The notes beneath the pieces are model-generated. The model was not told the DNA's origin, did no database searches, and saw only the letters and a list, made by a program, of their open reading frames with translations. The position numbers were made by a program, and so were the translations under genes. From Symsagittifera roscoffensis (Eukaryota; Xenacoelomorpha; Acoela; Convolutidae), in the NCBI RefSeq assembly GCF_963678635.1, contig NC_087066.1:46349129-46413128 (forward strand): 64,000 nt of DNA, in the 5' to 3' direction. Shown here piece after piece: positions 47,401 to 56,400 of this stretch (its first letter is position 1; the number at the start of each line of letters is the position of its first letter).

Positions 47401-50400
47401 AACAATTCAACAATCAGTCAAAAAAATTCAGAAAAAAAACAGACTCAAAAAAGGAGATGTCAGAAAATTTCAATCGTTCATACGACTCGTGGTCGGATAC
47501 ACCACAGGAATGGAAAAATGATGACAGAGAGGAGAGCATTCTGGACCCGAAGTGGAATAGCTCCCTGTCGAACACAAACGAATTGTCCGAAGAGGAGGAG
47601 GTTACGGAGACACTGCAACGCACAAGAAAAATAATTCGCGGAGGTCGCAAAAACAGAGACAGCTCGGACAGCGAGACAAGAATACAATCAAGAGTCAAAT
47701 GCCAATTGCAACCGGACCAACAAAAAGAGGCGGACAACAGGCTACTTTCGTTCTGGCAATTGATCGGTGGAGAATCAAAAACTACAAGAAACATCAATCG
47801 GGAATTAGTGGCAACATCGGAAGAGACCGATAAAGCTCCGGAGGAAACCGATCAAGTACCAATCATTATCACACCGGCTCATCCAAACGAAAGAAAGTTG
47901 AACGATGTTCAAGTAATCGAGGTGGATCTGAAAACCACAGAAGACACGGATAGCGACCAAGAGGTGTGCGCAATTGAACCACCCAAAAGCTCCATTAAAC
48001 AAAAGAAACAAAAGCTGCAGAAACAGCAAACGGAGGAGTCACTGGACAATCTCTCCAAATTGTTTGATAAAAGTCTCCTGGCAGAATTGACTTCCGAGGA
48101 CACGTGGATGGACCGCCTCAGACGAGTCATAGAGAGAGGAGACAAACAGGGCGTCGAGCTGCTGGGACCTATACGAATCCATTGTGGTCGCAGATGGCGG
48201 TGCAGGACGATTGCATTCTGGTGAACAATAGACTGGCAGTACCTTTTCAACTGAGACAAGCTGTGGTCAAACGAATTCATCGGGGGCATCCGGGTCAAGA
48301 GGCTATGCTAGGAGTGTCACAATACCTGTGGTGGCCGCATATGCATAAGGACATAGTGAACGTCGCGGAAGAGTGTGGTAGTTGCACCAGATATGGTAAG
48401 AACGTAAAATATCTCATTCCAAAAAACGCGTCAAAACCACTGCGACTGCTCACGCAACCGCGCCAAAAAGTACAATTAGATTACGCGGGACCGTTAGAAA
48501 ACCACCGAGGAAAAAAGATCTACCTTCTAGTAGCTATAGATAGATTCTCGAAATTTCCTTCGGTAAAGGCCACTAAATCAACAAGTGGAAAGGGTACGGT
48601 AAAATTCTTGAGATCATTTATAGACACACATGGCATTCTGGAATCAATACGATCTGACCAATTTTCAGAAAACACTCAAAAAGTTTTGCACTGATATTAA
48701 TATCGAACAAAAATTCTGTCCGGTGGGTGATCATCGGTGTTGCGGTCTAGAAGAACGAATAATACAAACCATAAAACGGAGATTGGTTGTAATATTGTTA
48801 GAAGAAAACAACTGATCGATCAAACTATGTCTTAGTACCATAATGCGAGAGTTACGGTGGAACAAGCAGAAAACTATTCTATTATCTCCTTTCCAGGCAC
48901 ATTTCCGCAGACTTACAAAAAAAACGAGTTTAAAATCTTACGTGATAAGTTTATAAACAATTCTGACTATTTAGACAAACAGCATCTGGAACGATCGGCG
49001 CTAACGGCATCACAGCTAAAGCGAAGAATTGACCAATCTCGGGAGAATCTGAAGATAGTCAGAAAAGGGGAACTCAACAGGGACACCAGCCCACTGCATA
49101 AACAGCAAGTACACTCAGACAGGGATCGTCAGAGAGCAAAATCTCTCAAGGAGCTACTTGAAGCGAACGCGCGCTGGAACGAGGAAAGGAAAGACGCAGC
49201 GAAAAACGACTTACGTCGGATTGTCGATGAAACAGGCCTATCTAACCCAGAACTACAAAAAGAGATGATCTACTCCTGGGAGAAGGGATTCTTTGAGGAT
49301 ACGGAACAGGATGATACGCAGTCTCCGAAGAAGAAAATTTTGCGTAAGGACGAATTACGTAAGAGTAGCCAAGCGCTCACAAAACCGCTAAAGGGGAAAA
49401 TATCGACAGAAACGGGTTTGACAGTCAAAACGTCGACAGGATCAATCCATCAGAAAATCGGATATCGCTCAAGCGAAAATTTGCTTGCCACAAGAAAAAG
49501 CGCGGAGCGAAAGCAAAAGTCCATCGGCGGAACCACACAAAAAGCTTCTAAGAATCAGTTCTCCAGAAAAATTAGAGGACAATGATTCGGATGAAGAACT
49601 ACGACGGGCCGTGGAACTAGCAGATTTTGTGAACCCGGCGAATTGGTTCCAACAAAACCAAACAGTCATAACTTCAAAGGACACGGAAGCTGGAGGGGGT
49701 CTAAATCTTACCATCAAACGAGCGAAGCCAAATTCAGTGGGTCCTAGTTCGATGCCTGGACCTAAAACTCAGGAAGAGGTTGCATTAAAAAAATCAGAGA
49801 AAAAGACGAAAGGCAAGAAACCAGACAATAAACCGGAAAAATCGCCCAAAAAAACTGCTACCGCAGTCGACCAGAGCAACGAACAATCAACATCCACTTT
49901 GGATACCTCGAATAAAGACGTTCAATCGAGCTCCACTCCAAAAAACAAACAAAAGGTCAAACTGAAGAAGACAGACTCAGAAACACGACCTGAGGAAATC
50001 CTCGACACATTTCAAAACCAAAACCTGGCACCAGCGGAGTTGGAGAATTTTGCGGACCAATTTCTCAAGAGGGGGGGGGGTTCAAAATGTCGCGGACGAT
50101 CTCAGAGGACATGTACAGCCAGCATCTGAACGGGATACGAGACTTGAGCCTCCTCAGGAGGTTTCAGCCGATTCTAGCGCCGAAGAATCGGGAGTCCGAC
50201 GAAGCTCAAGACAGACTAAGAGTAAAGAGCCAAAACGGTTTGGGGACCCAGTCAAACATTCCATTAAGGAAGTATCGGAGGAGTTGTCAGGGGGAGCACT
50301 TCTCTAGGCCGCACTCCAGGAGTACCGAAGAAGACTAACGGACTTTCAAGAACGGAGCGACAGGCCTAGAGAGTCCAAATTACGCCTACTGGAAAGACAC

Positions 50401-53400
50401 TTATTCAGGAGGAAGTTCGGCTACGCAACGCTGGACAAAGGAATAAATTGGAATCCTCGCTGGAGAATCGACCTGGAAGAAAACTAAGGAAGTTTAAAGT
50501 CTGCAATTAAAAACTCTTCAATATTTGGGAACTCTTTGTGAACTGAATGTATAAAACTCTTAAAAGTATAAATTATTTCATATATAGAAAAATTTATTTT
50601 CCACTCGAGGGGGTATGTCATACTGCTACTACAAAAGCAGTAATCGCATGATGTAATAATAACCTTCAGTAGTATCAATTATTATTATTATGTGGTGTCC
50701 AAGGACACGCGTTCAGAGACATTGGTACACGGCTGAGAGCTCAGAGTTTGAATCTGCTGTATCACTCTCAGTGACTATAAAATAGACAGAGAAAACAATT
50801 AATTCAAACAACAAAGAATTTATTTTTGAATTATCACTAGTTTTCCAACAAGATACCGTATAGGATATCACAACTATGCACCATAGGGTTTGGGGGGATC
50901 GTTAATGAACATGATCCAAAAAATATCATAAAACAGTGACAAAGGGTTTTTTGTTTTTGAAAAAAGGAAGTTGTTTGAGTGGAATTTGAGTGAATGCGAT
51001 GAGAATGTTCAATTGATGTGTGGTGATGTGATGTAATGTGGTGTAGCGTGAGGATCTTTGAGTTGCTGGAGAAATGGTTTCGGATCCCTTACCCTCTGCC
51101 CAAGTGTGACTTCTTCGTCACCTCAATCCCCGCCTTCGCCATGGAGAACTGGGGCCTCATCTCCATGTCCAACAAACTGTTCGGCTCCCATATGTTTGAC
51201 AAGATCCACATCTCCTTGATAATCGCACACGAAATTGCCCACCAGGTAGCTACACCATACAATCACAACCTTAAATGTTCTGTTAAATTTTTTTTCAGAC
51301 TAGAATTTTCCAAACTAGAATTTTTCAAACGTATATTTTTTCAAACTTCCAAATAGACGTAAGCCCAGGGGCGGATTTAGGGGGGAGCGGGGGCGGGGGC
51401 TGGACGCTTCCTTTTTAGGGATTCGACCCACTTTCGACGCAAAGGGTCCCCATTGGCCAATAGGCCCTCAAATTTTTCTAAAAGCGCCTTGGACGCCAAT
51501 ATATAAATACTTTGAGGGAGAGCGCGCGCCGAAAAAAACGCCATTTTTTTGTCAAATTTTCCACAAAGTGCCCAAAAAAGGCTTTTTTGACCTGTTTTTT
51601 CAAAATTTGCCTGCGGCGCAGACCATATGGCCAAAATAGCGTCTTTTTAGTGCTTCAGGAGAGCTCCTAAAATCAATTTGGTCGACCTACAAAAAAAGGT
51701 CGTCAAAATTTTCGAAATTTTTTTAAAATCCGCTGCCTCCTCAAGAAAATCCTAAATCCGCCTCTGCAAAAACCATTACGAAAAAGAAACGATGCTATGA
51801 GTAGACCTTATTCTGAATCATAGAATGAGCTCTGACAAAGCTCAGAAAAGAACCAAAAAAAGTTAATTGTAGATCTTAATCAGGGGCACAACAGCGGTTC
51901 TCCGTGAAGAGCTGAACATCTCGTGTTTTGGTTTTTTCTTTTTTGTGGATAAATTGTCTTGAAACATATTTTTGAGCACCAATCCGAGTAATCAAACTAT
52001 TCATCTTGGAATTCAAAAAAAGCGAAATCTTTATGATTATATCAATAATCCTATGAAATGGCTAACTACCAGGTGACTTAACGCAAAGCAAATAATCTGG
52101 CAACTAAAATCGTTTCAAAACTGAAGAAAAAACGTTGCTTACCTTCTTCTGCTTTAAATATGCTTAAAATAGGTTGTCATAATAGTTATTTTTCTGAACT
52201 TCAAACTAAAATCGTTACAACTTTATAACAAAAGCAGATAGATAGGTAAGATTTAAAATTTTTTCAATTGAAGCTATTTCCCTATTTCAAGTTCAAATTT
52301 GGCGCTTTGCAAATAAAAGTATTGTTTTTGGTACTTTTTCAAAACAACGTAGAAATTTTTTTATAGTTATCTCAACAAAATTTTTGAGCTTTGCTGTACA
52401 AAAAAAAAGTTTTTTCTTTTCCAACATCTAGATTTTCATTTGGCTATAATTTGCAGCAAACCAAAAGTTACATCGTTTTTCAGCTAGCTAGAAATATCAT
52501 AGGTTTAGGGAATTTCTTACAAAAAAGCAGATTAAAAATATAGTATTCTGAGAAAAACCATGCTGTATTTAATTATTTCATCGAATTTTTTGCCAGAATC
52601 CAAAAAAAATTATTAAGATAATCCCAAATTTTCCTCCAAAATGAAATTTGTTAATTAGGAGACTAAAATTCAAAATCAGAGAGTTTTTTTTCAATTTGAA
52701 CGATAATAAAACCAGCTATTCTTGATTCAGAAAGTTATTTCTTCTACGAGGAAAGAAATTAGTCACCAGAAGACTCACAGAACGTTTTTTTTATCAAAAG
52801 AGAAATTTCAAACTTGTAATTTTTTGTGATATTTTTTTATTAAAACGAGTTTGCATTTAGTTATTAAAGAGGGTTTGCATTTAGTAACATTATTACATCA
52901 TCAAAAGGATTAGTTTTGCTTGTTTTTTGACCGTATCCAAAACTATTTAGCTTTCATTGAAAATTCTAAATGATTTAATTTAGTTAATAAAAAAAAACAT
53001 CTCAATCGTGTGCTTAGTACTCATAACTCCTCAAAAATATGTGACATAATTAATGAGGCTGAGAATGAATAGTCAAAACCAGGAAAATGTTGTTTCCCAT
53101 CCATATCAGGACTTTGAATACCCGGGTCGAGGTTTGTAGTTCTTGTTCCGACCGTTTGACTGAATATCCTTAGACAAGCAAGACTTTTAGTGCGACTCAC
53201 AGTCAAAACACAAAACTGATCGCAAAAGATCGGACGCTAGCCCAAAGTGTAGAGCCGCAAAACTGCTCGTATATCAGGGTTTAAGTCGTAATATTTCGAT
53301 GGTCTTGTAATCAAACATGTGGAACCGACCAGGATCAACCGTACAATTCCCCCCCCCCCCCAATCGATTTAGGAGGGAGAAAATATGGATTTTTCAGGAA

Positions 53401-56400
53401 ATAACTATGAGTAAAATTGATTGAATATACTTTAGTTTAGGTTATTTACAGCATTCAAATGCAATCCCACAAAAAAATTTGGACAACCATATTTATGTGC
53501 GCGGTTGTTCGAAATGCACATTATACAAAATTAATTTTCAAATTTAATACGTGGTTAGGGGGAAATTCTACGGCTGGTCATTTAGGGGGGAGATTGTACG
53601 GTTGATCCACCGATCAAACTTTCAAAAAAAATGAGCCGACGGAGATTATGGGTGGAGCCACATAGTTTATGTTGTCGTTGTTGATGTTTTTACAGTGGTT
53701 TGGGAATCTGGTGACGCCTACGTGGTGGACTGACTTGTGGTTGAAGGAGGGGTTCGCCTCCTACCTCTCCATCCTCCTCACCCAACACATGAACCAAGAG
53801 GAGAGGCTGAGCATTATGCATCTGACAGAGATACTGGGCACTGCGAAGAGAGACACTTTGGACAGAGACTCACTATCCACATCCAAATCTGTCTCCAGGT
53901 TCAAATATACTCATAGCAACAATAATAATAATCATATTAATCATAATCATAATAATGTTAAAAATCATAATAATAATCACCCGCATCCAGTTTCAAGCGT
54001 TAACAATCAATTACATTACGATTTTAGTACCAGTTTTACTGAAATTGAGAAAAAAAATCAATTTTAATTAAATAATAATCGATTATAATCTCTGTTTTTA
54101 AAATCAAACTATAATTAATTATAAACCACTAAAATCGATTGTTTATTCGTCTATTTTTCGATACAATTATAATCAATTATAATTGAGTATAATACATTAT
54201 TTTTATTCAAATTTCTAATAAATTAGTTTTGCACAAAAATCCGATATAACTGATTATAATTGATTATAATCCATTTTGTTTGCCTATTGTGTCTTCGTAG
54301 TTGCATTTTAATTGCGTAAATTTTATGTTTTTTGTAGACGTTGAATCCTATGAAAAATGAGAAAATTTTCCAATCAATTCAAATTTATAAAGTTTTTTTT
54401 CTCATTTCTTCCCCATTAGGGTTGTTTTGTGATAAATATTTTAGGCTTTTTTAACCACTAAAACATCAGCAAATTGATTTAGTTTCATGATTGATTCGTA
54501 AGATTTATTTTTCATCTACCGCGGGAACCTTTCCACTAATATGAAAAGATATCTTTGAAATTTTTGCTTCGTGGTAAAACTTTGTGTTCAGATGAACCAA
54601 AAACCAACGTGTTCATGAGATATCTCTTTTAAAGATTTTCTTATTGACACAAAAATAATAACCCTTTAGATAAAATTCGAATATAGTTTTGAATTGATAA
54701 AATTTTGGCAGAATAAGAGATTATAATCGATCATAATCGATTATAATTGATTTTAAGGGGTTTTTGTAAGAACTATAATCAATTATAATCGGCTATAAGA
54801 AATTATAATCTCTTGGAAAATATCACGATTATAATCAATTATAAATCTTTTAAACACCTAATTTTGGTAATTATAATCAACTATAAATGTCAAAAATCAC
54901 CATAATAATCCATTATAATCGATTACTTACGCCTAAACTTGAATGCGGGCATCATAAAAATCTTCAAAATAGTAATCATAAGAATTTTTATTATATCATA
55001 ATAATCAAAAAGATAATCATAATAATCTTAACAATTTTAATGATCATAGTATTCATAATAATCACAATAGTCAATACGAAGCCAAACCGTGCACTTTGTG
55101 AATTGTAAGTGGATTCCGCAACAATGACGCTCCCGTTGTTCTTCTTTTGTCTTTCATTTTCTTTGATCGTTCCGACAAAAAGTTAACATGTTTAAAATTT
55201 TGTCTCTGGAATCCAGTAACAAACAAACACAAATTTGTGCGCCTATCCAGTGCACACTTTGCCCTCGTAATAGTATTAATCATAATAAAAATCATTATTA
55301 TAATAAACATGATTATTCTGTTTATTATTATCATAATAATCATAATAAACAAAATATTAAGAAATAATCACAAAAATAATCAAAATAATCAATATAATCA
55401 TAATAATAGTTATATTAATCATTATATTCTTGATTTTTTACAAAGATCATACTCATTAAAAACATCATGATAATCAGCATTGTAATCATAATCATAATAA
55501 TCGTAGTCATCATAATGATTATAAGGATAAAAAATCATAATAATCATAATGATAATACAAAATAAAAATTATAATAATCCTAATAATACTAGTCATAAAT
55601 TAATCATAGTCATCATTATAGTCATATTCATCATAGTAATCTTGACAAAAATCATCATAATAATCATTTAAAAAATCATACTTCAAAAATCACAAATCAA
55701 AATCATAAATCAAAAATCAAAAACCATAACCGACAATCATAATAATCATAATGAAAATCATTTTGATAATTGTAATCATAATAAACATCATAATCATAAT
55801 CTTAATAATCATGATCATACTAATCTTAATCATCATAAAGATCAAAAAAGTCATAACAATCATAGTAAAAACACAAAATAAAAATTATCATAGTCATAAT
55901 AATCATAATTATCATGAAAATCATAATCAACAAAATAAACATGACAATGATAATTATAATAACCATAAAAAAGATAATTATCATGAGAAAATCAACCATA
56001 ATCATAAAAATATAATCGTAATAATCAAGATAATAGTAATCATTAAAAACATAAAAAACATCATCATACTCATAATCATAATAATCATTTTGACCAGGGG
56101 CGGATTTAGGGGGGGGGGGGCGTGGATGGCGGATGCCCCCCCTCAGGGAATCGACCCCCTTTGTTGTATTTTGAGATATCCATTTTTGGCTGACTGACCT
56201 TAACATTTTTCTAAGGGCGCCTTTGGCGCCAATATATTATAACTTTGAGGGGGAGCGCGCGCCAAAATAAAACGCATTTTTTTAATCAAAATTTTCCAAA
56301 AAGTTCCCAAAAACGCCTTTTTTGACCTGTTTTTTTTTAAATTTGCCTGTGGCGCAGAAAACTTGGCTAAAACAGCATCTTTTTAGTGCTTTAGGATAGC

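Larger units (their letters stand above)
43773..50928 (+). mobile_element. Ty3/Gypsy LTR retrotransposon, 7.16 kb, in aminopeptidase intron 4
   Basis: Structure: 313-bp 5' LTR, primer-binding site, gag, broken pol (protease, reverse transcriptase, RNase H, charged spacer, integrase, long charged tail), polypurine tract, 313-bp 3' LTR. The order reverse transcriptase-RNase H-integrase defines Ty3/Gypsy. The LTRs differ at 3 of 313 positions. It is in the same orientation as the host gene. No clean target duplication: left flank ...CCAAAAAA, right flank TAAAAC. Confidence 0.93.
43410..51046 (+). other. Aminopeptidase intron 4, filled by a Gypsy element
   Basis: GC...AG borders. Without the retrotransposon at 43773-50928 the intron would be 481 bp. 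Bases 43721-43772 are a diverged copy of the 3' end of the same LTR family, directly before the 5' LTR. Confidence 0.65.

Noticed and set aside
47414-48298. Minus-strand frames opposite the pol spacer and integrase
   Set aside because: Shadows of the plus-strand Gypsy coding sequence.
53899-54067. Extension of aminopeptidase exon 6 with Asn/His runs
   Set aside because: It is read from microsatellite DNA after a usable GT donor whose phase fits exon 7.
54887-56206. Several open frames of 70-148 codons on both strands
   Set aside because: They are translations of ATAATC/ATCATA microsatellite (runs of Ile, Asn, His, Lys) and one crosses a MITE.
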